Origin: Eriocheir sinensis
Taxonomy: Eukaryota; Arthropoda; Malacostraca; Decapoda; Varunidae
Assembly (NCBI RefSeq): GCF_024679095.1
Contig: NC_066509.1
Location: forward strand, 18,937,878 to 19,001,877
DNA: 64,000 bases
Direction: 5' to 3'
Below are positions 21,901 through 33,384 of this stretch, piece after piece; position 1 is the first letter of the stretch, and every line of letters begins with the position of its first letter. A program made the translations under genes and the position numbers. The notes under the pieces are model-generated. The model made no database searches, was not told where the DNA came from, and worked only from the letters and a program-made list of their open reading frames with translations.

Positions 21901-23520
21901 GTGGTCGATTATCCCGAGCTTAAGGGCCCGCTTCTGAAGCTTTTACATCAGTATCGTGATGTCATTGCCCTGCCCGGTGAACCTTTAAGTGCGACTGCTA
22001 CGACAGAACACAACATTAGGGTTAAACCCGACACCAAACCGGTGTACATTCCTGCGTACAGACTCCCACACAGTCAAAGGCAGGTTGTAGGTGAACAGGT
22101 TAAAGATATGTTGGACCAGGGTGTTATTCAGCATTCCCGATCTCCGTGGAACTCGCCCTTGTTTCTAGTCCCTAAAAAGGACGGGAGTTTCAGGCCTGTC
22201 ATCGATTTTAGGAAAGTAAATGAGGTGACTGAGGATGATAGGTACCCTCTGCCTGTTTTAGGTGACTTGTTAATGTCCCTGGGGCAAGGGAATACTATTT
22301 TCAGTAGTCTTGACCTTTTAAGTGGGTACTGGCAGGTGCCGATGGCAGCTGAATCCAGAGAGATTACAGCCTTCAGTACCCCTAGCGGTCATTTTGAATG
22401 GTTAAGGATGCCATTCGGCCTCAAAACCGCACCCATTACTTTTCAGAGGATGATCAACACATTGTTCTCAGACATGATAGGCAAAGAAGTCTATGCATAT
22501 TTAGATGATTTAATCATCTGCAGCAGGGATGGCGCCAGTCACCTAGCTAAACTAGAAGCGGTTCTGCTTAAACTCAGAGGCGCTAGCCTTAAGGCCAAGC
22601 TGACTAAATGTGAATTTTTAAAGGCGAAAATCACCTTTTAGGCCACACTGTTGATGGAGATGGTATCCACACGATGGACGATAAAATATCGGCCATAAAG
22701 AATTTTCCGCAACCCCAAACCGTCGAAAACGTTCGGTCTTTCCTTGGGTTGTCCGGCTACTATAGGCCTTTCATACAAGGTTTTGCCAAAATTGCTTCGC
22801 CTCTAACGCAACTCTTAAAGAAAGAGGTCCCTTTTCATTGGAATGCCCCACAACACAAGAGTTTTACAGACTTGAAGTCAGCGTTTATCAACGCTCCAGT
22901 CTTGGCATTCCCGGACTACAACGTCCCTTTTACACTTTTTACAGATGCCTCAGCCCTGGGTCTTGGTGCTGTTTTGATGCAACCGGACGCTCGCGGTAAA
23001 AATCGCGCTATTGCGTACGCAAGTCGTACTTTAAACCAGGCCGAGTCGAACTATTCAGTGACCCACCAGGAAACCCAAGCGGTTGTTTGGGCTCTTAAAC
23101 ATTTTAGGGATATTATCCTTGGCTATCTTATCACTGTCTTTACGGACCACGCGCCAGTCACCGAGCTTTTTAAAGATAGAAACCTCACCGGTCGCCTCGC
23201 CCGGTGGTACCTGACTATCCAGGAGTTTGGGCCAACCTTTAAGTATTTACCTGGCCGCGCGAATGTCGTCGCGGATTCACTGTCTAGGAACGTACCTGTT
23301 GGCTCAGTGGCAGAAGCGCTTACTGAAATTCAAAATTTCAGTCTTAAGGATTTAGCAGCAGCCCAGCGTCGCCATGACGTTTGGGGTAAGGTAATATACG
23401 CTCTGGAGTCGGGTGACGAAATAAGTCTCCCGCCACTACCTGTGTCTTTTTCACAATTTTTCTTGTCACAGGACGGGGTCCTGTGCCGCTACTGGCCCCG
23501 CAAAAAGGAGTCTGGAGTTT
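21901..23520 (+). pseudogene. G1 reverse transcriptase and RNase H
   Basis: RT motifs are well kept: SPWNSPLFLVPKKDGSFRPV, FSSLDLLSGYWQVPM, FGLKTAPITFQRMIN and YLDD at 22498-22509 (catalytic Asp pair). After a one-base frame break near 22635 the connection (GLSGYYRPFI) and RNase H (FTDASALGLGAVLMQ) follow in the frame 22674-23567. Family and order are those of Ty3/gypsy. These would copy genomic RNA into DNA and remove the RNA strand. The frame break disables this copy. Confidence 0.85.
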
Positions 23521-24690
23521 GTGATACCGGAGTGTTATGTACCGGCGGTGCTGAACTTAGTTCATGACGCGATCATTGCTGGTCACCCGGGGAGGGAGCG
23601 CACACTAACAGCGGCCCGAGCGGTCTATTTTTGGCCAACTATGCGTGTAGATATTGACGCGTATGTGGCTAAGTGTGTCAAGTGTGCCCAACATAAAGGG
23701 ACGGTGCCTAGGACTGCGCCGATCCTAGAATACCCGCCCCCTGCCCGGCCTTGGGATGTAGTTTCTATTGACTTGCTACAGCTTCCCGCCAGCCACCAGG
23801 GCTCTAGGTACCTCTTAGTTTGTGTAGATCACTTGTCTCGGTACGTTGTTTTAGCCCCAGTGCAAGATAAATCTGCTAAGTCCATTGCTCATGCCCTGAT
23901 AACTCATCTCATTTGTCCGTATTCTACACCTAGTGTTGTTAAGTGATAATGGAACCGAGTTTCGAAATCAACTTTTAGCAGAAATATGCAAGCAGTTTAC
24001 CATTACACAATCTTTTAGTCAGTTATCACCCAGCCAGCAACGACCTTGTTGAGCGCGCGAATAGGAAGATTTTAGATGTCTTGCGCCCGGTCGTTAGCGG
24101 ACTTCAGCATACATGGGAGGACTGGCTAGCATATGTTGCAGCAAGCATAAGCAGCAGTGTTTGTGAGTCAACGGGACAATCTCCCCACTACATAATTTTT
24201 GGGGTTGAGAAGAGACTCCCGTATGACCTGCTTGGTAGTTCTCATTCACCTGTATATAATGTAGATGATTATTCTAAGGTTCAACTCAAGGTTTTCACAG
24301 ATATTCATAGAGAAGTCAGAAAGAGACTACAGGCTACATCTGAGGCTATGTGGTTGCAGCAACACAAGTGTGCCGCCCCTGTTTCCTTGAAAGTGGGTGA
24401 CTTTGTTATGATTCGAGTCCCAGAGAGACATTCGAAGTTGTCCCCTAAATTCGTGGGCCCACGCCAGATAGTTAGGCAACTAGGTGGTCACAAATTTGAG
24501 CTTTATGATCTCATTTTTAATTCATATGAAATTGTGCATAGTGATCGCCTCAAAAAGACAGACGCCCAGCCTGAGGTCATCGATTCAACTTTAGTTGAAC
24601 CAGCGAGAACCGCCTGTTTGCCTCAGCCTGACGATGCTTTGTCTATCTTTCCAACACACGACTATAACCTGCGTCCTCGCAATTACTAAT
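23521..24690 (+). pseudogene. G1 integrase, frameshifted
   Basis: The zinc-binding HHCC region (AGHPGRERTLTAA..CVKCAQHKG) and the first catalytic Asp (VVSIDLLQLP) lie in 23521-23946. The second catalytic motif (SDNGTEF, ~23945) is in a shifted frame, and another shift follows before the catalytic Glu region (~24050). The C-terminal segment 24081-24689 has the gypsy integrase tail motif PKFVGPRQIVRQL and ends YNLRPRNY. Integrase would insert the DNA copy. Confidence 0.8.
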
Positions 24691-25160
24691 TTATTTGGTT
24701 CCTGAGCTTTTGCCTGCATCTTTTTCATGCGAGAGGGGAGTGCTTGAGTAATACTTTTCACTCTTACTCACTATTTTCTTTTTATTGCTGAGTTGACGCA
24801 GGGCAGTCAGTCTCCTTAGTATAATAATATTATTTAATAATATATTTAATATATATTTAATTAATTTAATATATATTGTGCTTCTGCTTGAAACAGACAT
24901 TTTTCTCTGCAAAGACAGACTTAACTACACTTGGGCAGATGCTGTCCCTAACTTTTATTGTATCCAGCATGTGAATACCTTTCAGCTGTGGAAGTACGCA
25001 GACAAGTCTTACTTACTTACCTTTTCCTTACTGTTAACCGTTACGGGAATTATTTTTGACATCACTGATGTCAGTCATCCACGTTCGTTCCGGTCGGAGG
25101 ATAGGTGGAAATTTGTCTTTTGAATTTGATGTTTATTAATGCTGGAATTACTTTAACTAT
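24691..25160. other. AT-rich segment between G1 integrase and env remnant
   Basis: The N-terminal half of env expected here by comparison with the other element, including signal peptide and fusion region, is absent. The sequence instead has an AT-rich tract (24820-24880) and a short frame of unknown origin (24878-25123). Confidence 0.5.
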
Positions 25161-25162
25161 TT

Positions 25163-25760
25163 ATGCTGGATTTATATATTTCAGTGAGATTTGTTACAAC
25201 GGTGATTTCACAACTTGGTGACAGGATTTTCTTTTATAGTGCTGTGGACCTGAAAACGGAGTATCAGGAGTTAGTGGTGCTAACCCAGTCAGATGCTTCT
25301 AAAGCTCAAGAGAGTTGTCTCTATCGTCACGTCGTCCCTAATTCGCTTTTCCACAGGAGGTTCTCCGGATTTCACTACTTCTTTTTCACACTACCAGTGT
25401 TTGTGACAGTGGTCTGTCCTGAAGGTTCAATAGAGAGGTTGCAGGTCACCTGGCGGTACGGGTGGCTTGTTCCCTACGTTCTGTCAATTTGACGACCTTT
25501 CCAGAGAAGCTCCATCATGGATTTGCGGCCACAAATGCCATCCCAATCTATCCTATTGACAGTTTAGTGAATCTCACCTTTTCTAGGATGAAGCATGTAA
25601 CAAATAGCCTTTCCGAGCTAACCTTTTCAAATTTCTCGGAATTGGAGTCAGCTGTCCATGACTCTACCGGTTTACCTTGCCCCATATGTACATTACCCAT
25701 CACTGATCTTGCCGGTGGTTCTTTTTATCATCATTTTCATCCCCCTGTTCTGCCTTGTTA
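25163..25760 (+). pseudogene. G1 env-like remnant (C-terminal half only)
   Basis: Two frames (25163-25492 and 25462-25761) correspond, in order, to the C-terminal half of the env of the minus-strand element at 59-60.7 kb. Shared blocks include FHRRFSGFHYFFF against FHKNFQGLHYFYF, VVCPEGS against AICPEGT, and VTNSLSELTFSN against VTNSLNSLSFAN. The N-terminal half is missing and a frameshift lies near 25465-25480. This is a defunct copy of an endogenous envelope-type gene. Confidence 0.7.
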
Positions 25761-25894
25761 AGCGGGCTCTGACTTTGTACAACCATCTTCAGGCAAGAGA
25801 TGCCCCACCGCGCTAAGCTCGTACGCATTGTGACTCGAAGACTCAGTTTGTCTCAAATCTTCTTCAAGGATTTTTTTTCCTTTTCTTATTACTA

Positions 25895-26135
25895 TTCCAA
25901 ATAGCTCCGTTACCATGTATCCTAATGACAATTTAGTCAATTTATTTTTCTAGGATGTATCTTGTAAATAACTATTCGAGCTATTATTTTGTTTTCTCGG
26001 AATAGTGCTGAGCTTCCTGTTTACCTCGCCCTGTATGTACTTTGCCCATTTATTGTTACTTCCATGATTATTTTATTGTCATTGGCATTTCCGATGTTGT
26101 ATCGTTAGGCGGGCTCTGACTTGTATATTTTTTTT
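25895..26135 (+). repeat. Degenerate tandem copy of the G1 env 3' end
   Basis: The stretch ATTCCAAATAGCTCC..GACAATTTAGTCAATTTATT..CTAGGATGTATCTTGTAAATAA through GGCGGGCTCTGACTTGTA repeats, with many changes, the order of 25530-25780 (TTGACAGTTTAGTGAATC, TAGGATGAAGCATGTAACAA, AGCGGGCTCTGACTTTGTA). It is an old duplication with no open frame. Confidence 0.7.
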
Positions 26136-26774
26136 TACATGCAACCATAATAGGCCCTCGTTTAACTAGTACACATTGTGCGACTGTAACAGGGGTAGGT
26201 ACACTGATTTTAAGGGTCGGGTGAGCCGCGAGGTCGCGACTTTTTCCGTGACCGAGCGATGTAATGTGTATATTATAGCATACATGTGAATGTGTGAATG
26301 TAAGGCCCAGCGGCGCCAGGACGTTACCCACAGACGTTACGTTGTGCTTAGGAGGTGATCCTTGCCGTGGGAACGGTGCTGATTCAGCAAGCATGGTGCC
26401 GCTGGCCGCTCCTGTCCCGGGAGAAGCCGGGGCAGATCAGGGCGGGCGGCGGACGAGAGCACAGGACTTCTCGGAGTGTGTGTACGACTTACGACTCGTC
26501 CACAAAATACTGTAACTATTCTGTGAATACATTTAAAAAGCAATACAACCATTTAATCAACCAGAGAGAGAGAGAGAGTAAATTAAGTGAACTCAAAGTG
26601 AACTTAACGGCTCCGCTCGGCCAACACATAACCCACATCACTTAACTAAAAGGCTATTGTGTTGTCTCACGACTTCTATCAACTGAGAAAGCAGGCAACG
26701 GTACACCGGACCTCACGTGAGATAACAGTTCGCGCCTTAATCAAAAACACACAAAAAAAACAGCTAACAAAAGG

Positions 26775-27059
26775 GCTAACAGGGTATCGGTCGTCCCGTA
26801 GTGTCTTGTTAATTGCCCGGAAGTCCAGACAAAGTCGTAGTCCTCCTTTTGGCACTGGGGTAAGTTGGTCATTATAGGGTGATCGCGAAGGGCGAATCAC
26901 ACCCTGTTGCTGGAGCGATATAAGTTGTTCATTTACTCTGCCATGATAAATGATAAGAATGTTATAGGGACGCCTGTACACTACTTCATCTGTGTTTTGC
27001 TTGATGGTGCTTAGAAAATAGGGCGTTACTGTTAATGGTTCTTGTTCTGAGGAAAACAC
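26775..27059 (-). pseudogene. G3 reverse transcriptase N-terminal fragment
   Basis: The minus-strand frame contains RRPYNILIIYHGRVNEQLIS, QQQGVIRPSRSPYN, P.PKGGLRLCLDFRAINKTL and RDDRYP, the finger region of a gypsy-type RT. Residues after RDDRYP do not belong to RT. No catalytic YxDD box is present. Confidence 0.8.
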
Positions 27060-27085
27060 TGTTATACATTTATTTATTAAGGACT

Positions 27086-27487
27086 TTAAGACCTGATTTT
27101 CCTCTCTTCACTTGGGAATTTAGCGTCAGCAATTTGATAGAGGCTGTTCTTCCTTGCTTCAAGCTCTGCGGGCTTCAAGTCTGTCTGAACTGTGTCAACG
27201 GTCTGTACACTAGATACTTGTGGCAGATCAGCGTATTGCTCCTGAGTGACAGGGTTCACAAATCCTAACGTTGTACTATCATCTATCTCTATGCTCTCAC
27301 TTTCAACATTCAAATATGGCACAGTGACATAAGATCTTTGATTGTCAGGTGAAGGGGTCAACTTAAGTATCCCTGAGCACAAGACTCTAGCCTGAGGAGT
27401 ACTAACACAAGGCTCAAATAAAGCTTCAGTTGCCTGTAGTTGCGTCACTAGCGTTATGTAGCCTGCAACAGATGCATGCAGTTGCAA
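27086..27487 (-). pseudogene. G3 protease-RT linker region
   Basis: An open minus-strand frame between protease and RT encodes ~133 residues (LHASVAGYITLV..CVSTPQARVLCSGILKL..FVNPVTQEQYADLP). By position and composition it is the linker between protease and RT of the same element. There is no catalytic motif of its own. Confidence 0.55.
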
Positions 27488-27614
27488 AGGTTCAACTGAT
27501 TAGCAACGTACGGCCTTGCTTTCAGTGAACCTTTCTTCATTTTCATCTACATTCAACTGAGGGCTCAATGGGATGTAGTGGTACAGTTTCCCCTTCTATC
27601 ATCAGTTTCCAGCC

Positions 27615-27896
27615 TCATTTCCCTTGTTCTTCATGTGGTTGCAACGTTTTTAGAGTAATTTCATGTTGCAACATGAAATCAGTACCCAACAAAATAGGAG
27701 TCGGTAAATCTACATTGCGTGTTATTATTAGATCTTGTAAGCTATTTCTCCTTCCAAATTTAAGGTTAACCTGTCTCCTAGCTTCATTTTCAATATGGTG
27801 TTTCGCTTCACTTTCATTTACTGCGAGCCCTAACTCTTGAATAAATTCATCAGTTATAAGACTCGCACACGCTCCTGTATCTAGGAGAGCGGCCAC
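27615..27896 (-). pseudogene. G3 aspartic protease
   Basis: The frame reads AALLDTGACASLITDEFIQE near its start and PTPILLGTDFMLQHEITL further on: the D-T-G catalytic loop and the hydrophobic ILLGTDF block of retroelement proteases, in the right order and spacing. It would process the polyprotein; the rest of the element is truncated. Confidence 0.8.
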
Positions 27897-28035
27897 CTTT
27901 GCTTATGTTTTATCATGTTCTTGTACCTGTAAGTTTAGTGCGATCTGGCTATCAAGATTACTCTGAGTTATGTTGATTATAACCTTCTTTCCATAGTTTG
28001 TTAGTGATGTGGTTACTCCCTTGTTCGTTCTCCGT

Positions 28036-28885
28036 TCATTTTCTGTTAATTCTACCGAAAGTTGGCGTTTTTTTTTTTTTTTTGTAGGAGTTACCATGAG
28101 GTGGGTACCTGCCCTGTCCTCCTCTTCCTCTCGGAAAATGCAACCAATGGGCAGTAGAATGCCCAGTCATGCCAGAGTTTCTGCAAATTTCTACCCAGCA
28201 AGACTTAGCTACGTGTCCTACCTTTTCACAACGAAAGCATACTATATAATTATTTTGGGGGCGTCTTTGGTCCTCCTTCCTAGCTTGCCTAGAGTGCTGA
28301 GATTTGTGGCCAGTCACCATCGCTACGGGTTGACGAGTCTCTTTCATGAGATCACTGGATGTTAGTTTCAGCTGTGGATGGTTTTTCACGAAGTTTAGGG
28401 CCTTTTTGTACACTGCTGAAGGATCTTTCATGTCATCATCAGTTAAATATGATCTGAAGGGTTTTGGTAGGGCCGTCGAAAAAGCAGTTACTTTGTCTTC
28501 CTGTAATGACATTTTATTTTATGGCCTCATTTTTTTAAATGAACAGGTTGCCTCATGTTGCCTTACTCAAAATTCAGGTATTGTTTCCCCAGAATTACGC
28601 CTTGCTCTGGCTAGGTCTTCTTTCCTCTCATAATAGCTTTTATCATCAGGAAATATTTCTAACAGTTGATGTTTAACCTTGTTCCAGTCATAACCGTCCG
28701 TCTCAATTGTAGTGGAAATCAATTGAAAGACATGGCCTAATGAGTGTTGCTTTGCTAACTGTATCCTTCCTTGATCAGTCCAGTTATCAGCAGTCCGTGA
28801 ATCTATATCTTTAATCCACTGCCTTACACTAGTAGTACAGGAAAATGTAGGGTTGTCTGGGTCCTGCTCGACCTCCCATATAATA
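28036..28885 (-). pseudogene. G3 gag with CCHC zinc knuckle
   Basis: Minus-strand gag sequence runs from about 28,885 (NPTFSCTTSVRQWIKDID-like) with an in-frame stop near 28,535, then 28,512-28,036. The latter holds the CCHC knuckle CFRCEKVGHVAKSC followed by a second Cys/His cluster and a Gly/Arg-rich stretch ending at an A-run (28069-28083 on the plus strand is T-rich). It would bind element RNA. Confidence 0.75.
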
Positions 28886-28889
28886 TTTT

Positions 28890-29539
28890 AATCCTGTGAC
28901 TTTGCCATAGTTGTTCCTCGAATTAAGGGAACTGCAAGAGGCTAGATCTGTTTTATCTATTGTAGTAGACTTGTTTTAGCCACTGACTTCACAAGTGCTT
29001 TGCTCAGGATCCGGTACACCGTTTCCGACCAGTTTCGTCCGGCATGTTGTCTGACTCTGAGTCTAACTCTCCGGAAGAACAATTACTTATATCATCGCTA
29101 TCGCTACCGCTGCTAAAACGAACTAAACATGGTGAGAGTAGGAGCCCTTTTCTCATTAAACGTAGTTAATTTAAGGAAAACACTGTAATAAACACACGCT
29201 CCTGTCTATCCCTATACCGCTGCCGCCAGTTTTGGACCCTTCTTTTCTTGTATTTAATCCTTACATTTTATTTGATTTGCATCAACTTGTATTAAAACAA
29301 CTCTTTTATCACTCATTAATTACTTCATAAATGATCTCACCATCCCGTATCCCTGGTAGCGTGATCCGGCTTAGGTTGTTATTGGAGACTAGTGTTTGAG
29401 GATAAAGAAGGGAAAAATATAATAAACATTTATTTAAAATTAAATGAAAATAATTGCCTTACGCAATATTCTGTGCTTAGACGATCATACCACTCTGGCA
29501 TATTCAGCGATGGATACAACATATGACAAACGACATGTC
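28890..29539. other. Sequence between G3 and the piggyBac element
   Basis: May include the LTR or leader of G3. A short plus-strand open stretch from ATG 29043 (MLSDSESNSPEEQLL) is too short to call. The rest is AT-rich with no recognised gene. Confidence 0.35.
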
Positions 29540-29543
29540 TTAA

Positions 29544-32022
29544 CCCATATATGCCCGTAAAAAATCAAGGTTCTTGGAATAAGTTCTATGTCTGAGATGT
29601 ATTAGAATATGACTTTACTGAATCATACCAAGTGTTATTTTGCCCTTTTACTGCATAATTTAGTAGTTATTTGCAATATGACTTTGTTGCGATAACGCAA
29701 CGATGGGCACAATACTACTTGCGCGTGTTGCGAAAACGCAACGATGGTCAATGAGGTCCTTAGTTTTTTTATACAGTTTTGTGTATTATATCGAATCGTA
29801 AGCATTGTCATTGCTTGATTATGAAAGGGTATTATTAAAGAATACTGTTTTGTGTTATTGTTTATTGAAAATATCTTTACAGTAAGAAATTCAAAATTGT
29901 ACATGAATTAATCAATACTATATATAAAATTTATATTTGCAATATTCTAACCATATAATGCGCTTTACCTTTAATTAGGAGACGGCTATGGCCCCCATTA
30001 TCTAGTACTAAACCTGTGCAAATTCAAAGTTATTAAAAATCAATTCAGAATTTTGTAAAATGAAAGAAGAATTCCTTGTCCTTCATGTTCATATTGCTAA
30101 CCTACTCAGGGAGTACTTTTGTGATAATTTAATGAGCACTTAACATGCAAGGGAACATTGTATTTGTTGCAAACATAGACAGTTTGACTTTTACATTACC
30201 TTCATCGGCGTCGCCTTTCAGGAATACTCTTTGAAATATCATGCCCCTTATTGTCATCTCTCTCCTCATCTTCATGTGCATTTTGAGCAGTAAGCATTCT
30301 CTGTCTGCCTGGATTACATGCTGGTACTCCATACTTCTTCAGCTGGTGTTGCACAACGTGGCGCGTAAAAGCTAAAAGATCTTCTTTATACCCGCCTTCC
30401 CGAGCAAATAACCATGCATTGTTCATATATGCATTCAGCAAATATGATAGAATAGGGATGTACCATTTTTTTTCCTCGAATTGCGATACGGTACTTGGAT
30501 ACGTTCTGGTCTAGCCTGTCTACACCACCCATGTTTGAGTTGTACATTCCAATTACTGAAGGCATGGGTATCACCACTCTTTTACATTCAGCTGCTGACC
30601 AACGCTGAACTTGCTTGACGGGGTGCACGCCACAATGTGTAGATGCGATGGTAACCACACCATTATCGTTCTAGAAAAGGACGCACTTTTACAAACTTGT
30701 CCTCTTTATCAAGAACAGTGTTGTCGGCTGCATGAAAATGTTTCATTATTTCATCGAAACGGTTTCTCCGCATTGAACTTGCTGTGAGCTCATTTCGAAC
30801 ATCAGGCTCCGTTGCCCAGTAAAGACGACGGCGTGGCAAAGTGTTGTAGCCAGAGAGCAATAAAATGCTAATAAACACTTTCATCTCATTGCATGACAAC
30901 TGAAATGTGTGGTTTCCCTTTTGCACTGCATGCATCACAGTATATTTCTCGAGTCTCTCTATTGCAAGAATGTCTAGGAACAGCTCAAATATTTCATGTG
31001 GTTGATGAGGTAGATCAGCTGTTTTAGGCCTGTAAGGGTAACTTGTAATTTTTTCCATGAAAGGGACATCATCCTCATGCCACTGTCTGTCTGATCTTGA
31101 GGTATTTTCTCCCAGACTTCCTCGAAATCGACTTTGAAGAACTAGGCTGTGGGGCATTATCCTCTTGCATGTCATCTTGCGGAGTAGAATCTTCTTGGAT
31201 ACAAGGTGATTCATTGGTTCGGAGTTCAGCTTCACTCAGAAGCTGGGATCCAGTCAGATTTCTAATCTCGACATGATCTTCTTCACCAGAATCTTCATCA
31301 GTCTCATTCCCATCATCTGGAGGTGTTATGTAGATTGTTATTTGGTTTTCTGATTCTTTCATTGCACCTTCATCTTCTCCATCTGTGTCGTCCTCGATAG
31401 GCTTTTTAACTTCTTCTAAAATTTCATGCAGCCTCAAAGGTCAGTGGGAAAAAAACAAACACTGAGTTAGTAAAAGTTGGGACATAAAAGAAAAGTAATT
31501 ATTTTTATAATAAAGAGCAATTTTACTGTCTCTTCTCTGAATTTAGCTCTTGTTTCTTTTGTATTGTCACTAAAGTTGTATGCCCACCGATGCGATAACG
31601 CAACACCCACAAGGGGCAGAGTGCCCATGGTTGCGTTTTCGCATCAGAAAATAAATGCAAATTTTACGGATACATACGAAGTACACAACACCACCAAAGT
31701 TTTACATAATATCAGTATTGGGTACTAGAATCCATAATCTTACGATTTACTAGTGAAGGGAGCTTAAGCCTAACAAAATACACGATACTTACTTCTTTTT
31801 GTGAGAAGACATCGCGAGTCAAATTTTAATGACACTTCTAGGAATTCCTGATACTAGGCATCTCTCTCAGGGGGAGAAAAAGAAAACTGGACCAGTAGCT
31901 ACGAGTGTCAGCTACAAACTGGCGAGTTCAAATCCTCTGTCACATTCTTTCCTGCGAGTACAAGTGGAAACATGTATAGGTATCTTTTGTGTTGCGAAAA
32001 CGCAACCATGGGCTTATATGGG
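29544..32022 (-). mobile_element. piggyBac-like transposon with TTAA target duplication (element P1)
   Basis: TTAA at 29540-29543 and 32023-32026 flank inverted ends: CCCATATATGCCCG on the left and, inverted on the right, CCCATATAAGCCCA. The interior codes on the minus strand for a piggyBac-family transposase. Subterminal palindromes GTTGCG(N4)CGCAAC lie at 29686-29701, 29727-29742 and 31991-32006, with one-arm variants at 31589-31604 and 31630-31645. The transposase lacks its catalytic middle, so the element would be non-autonomous. Confidence 0.9.
30110..31812 (-). pseudogene. P1 piggyBac transposase, internally deleted
   Basis: A predicted 20 nt first exon (ATG at 31812, donor GTAAGT beginning 31792) joins in frame to an exon starting at 31432, after an acceptor reading TTTGAG (LHEILEEVKKP). 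The N-terminus is acidic. The next block (31235-30663) has the DDE_Tnp_1_7 start (YPYRPKTADLPHQPHEIFEL, SGYNTLPRRRLYWATEPDVR). It jumps within a few bases at ~30660 to the C-terminal part (YNSNMGGVDRLDQNVSKYRI), so ~200 residues with the first two catalytic Asp are gone; the GGVDRLD Asp remains. Frame changes follow near 30480 and after 30200. A Cys/His-rich tail (HVKC) is seen near 30130. Confidence 0.8.
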
Positions 32023-32026
32023 TTAA

Positions 32027-32850
32027 ACATAATACTATAATATGTGCTCAATTGTTGCCAATAATAATAACACCCATCATTCCACAAGCAGTGGTTTGTA
32101 TATCTCTGCTTACATCACAATAATTAAGTACTCTCCTCACAAATCCTAATAACTCATCCTATAGTAAAATCTACTGCAATTCACGGAAACACCAATTCTT
32201 ACCACACGCAGTGGTTTCCATCTCTGCTAACATCGCAAACAAATAATCACTATCCTGTCCCACTCACAATCCTACTACACATCTCCTACAATATAATTTC
32301 CAGGACAAAACAGTCGGTTTCCCTTAGATTCTCAAATTTCTGATCACGATTAAGATCACAACAGCCATTCTCAGCTGAGTGAGTAGCACGTCTGCTCTTA
32401 CTACTGATTTCTAGGTCACATGTTTTCTTTGCTTGAGGCGGAACTACATTCTTGGCACGCCTTAATTTTCTACATAACCAGTAGCCAATACTTCCTGTCA
32501 ACAACCATTGGCTAGCTCATTATGATGTATTGCTTACTTCTGCTGCTATTCGTGATTCACACTTAAGACACTCCCACAGTGACTTCGCTGTTCAGTTATT
32601 CGCTTATAGCATGTCGTCACACTGCACGTGACATGTTAGAGTCATCTGAATAGTTATCCACACATTCTGACCACGCCTACTGGGTATCTGTTTTCTGTAT
32701 CTAGGTCTGGGTATTTTCCGTAACCCGCGTTGTAAGTGCTAGTCTTATCATATGTTTACGGCTTTGTATATCTGACTAATTGCTTTCCTTCCCTCTCCTA
32801 TCATATTTACAATTCTTGTCTCCATATCTCCACCCGGTATTTGCCTCTGA
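32027..32850. other. AT-rich flank, nothing recognised
   Basis: Contains a diverged duplication (CACAAGCAGTGGTTTGTATATCTCTGC.. near 32085 against CACGCAGTGGTTTCCATCTCTGC near 32205). No gene or transposon border was fixed; part may be the 5' flank of the following LINE. Confidence 0.35.
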
Positions 32851-32918
32851 TTGGGGTCACTATTAATTAACTGTGGTGCTATGGGCATCCTCTGTTTGTT
32901 CTTCTGGGTCCCGACACC

Positions 32919-33110
32919 TCAGGCTAACTCCCAGTCTGCCGCACAGGCTAACTCCCAGCCTGCCTCACAGGCTAACTCCCAGCCTGCCTCACAGGCTGAC
33001 TCCCAGCCTGCCTCACAGGCTGACTCCCAGCCTGCCTCACAGGCTAACTCCCAGCTTGCCTCACAGGCTAACTCCCAGCTTGCCTCACAGGCCAACTCCC
33101 AGCCTGCTCC
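32919..33110. repeat. 24 bp coding minisatellite in LINE ORF1, ~8 units
   Basis: CAGGCTAACTCCCAGCCTGC-type units repeat with 24 bp period and encode QANSQPAS / QADSQPAS. The same repeat, with AACCCC in place of AACTCC, occurs in the ORF1 copy at 38.99-39.25 kb. Confidence 0.93.
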
Positions 33111-33384
33111 ACATAACGCTTCTCTTCCTGCTTCACAGGATGACAGCAGGTTCCAACCTGTAAGGAATGGAGCCAAACCGAAGCAGGCAACGAAATAATT
33201 ACTGACCCCCACTACCTTCAGGATGTTTCAGATACTGAGACCCCATGTAGGATGAGTTTGAGACTCGCCTATTTGGGAACTCCATGATGCGTGGCCAGCT
33301 GGTTGAGTTTTGTGGTCGTTCATCAAACGGCCACTTAAAACATTACTGTTATCTAGGTGCCAGACTTGGGCCAACTCTGCACAT

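Larger units (their letters stand above)
19685..26640 (+). mobile_element. Decayed Ty3/gypsy retroelement with env remnant (element G1)
   Basis: Gag (zinc knuckle), protease, RT, RNase H and integrase appear in the canonical gypsy order on the plus strand, followed by an env-like remnant. The frame is interrupted at many points. The 3' limit is a guess: past 26.2 kb the sequence looks LTR- or UTR-like, and by ~26.77 kb another retroelement on the minus strand begins. No matching 5' and 3' LTR pair was recognised. Its pol and env resemble the minus-strand element at 59-64 kb. Confidence 0.85.
26770..28885 (-). mobile_element. Fragment of a second Ty3/gypsy lineage (element G3), truncated in RT
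   Basis: On the minus strand, from right to left: gag (28.88-28.04 kb), protease (27.90-27.62 kb), a linker (27.49-27.09 kb) and the start of RT (27.06-26.78 kb). RT stops after RDDRYP at about 26,775, where G1 flanking sequence begins, so G3 was cut by a deletion or by the arrival of G1. Its proteins are not close to those of G1, indicating a different gypsy lineage. Confidence 0.8.

Noticed and set aside
32919..33212. Minus-strand ORF of Cys-Glu-Ala repeats
   Set aside because: It is antisense to the 24 bp ORF1 minisatellite; the same artefact recurs at 38.87-39.16 kb.
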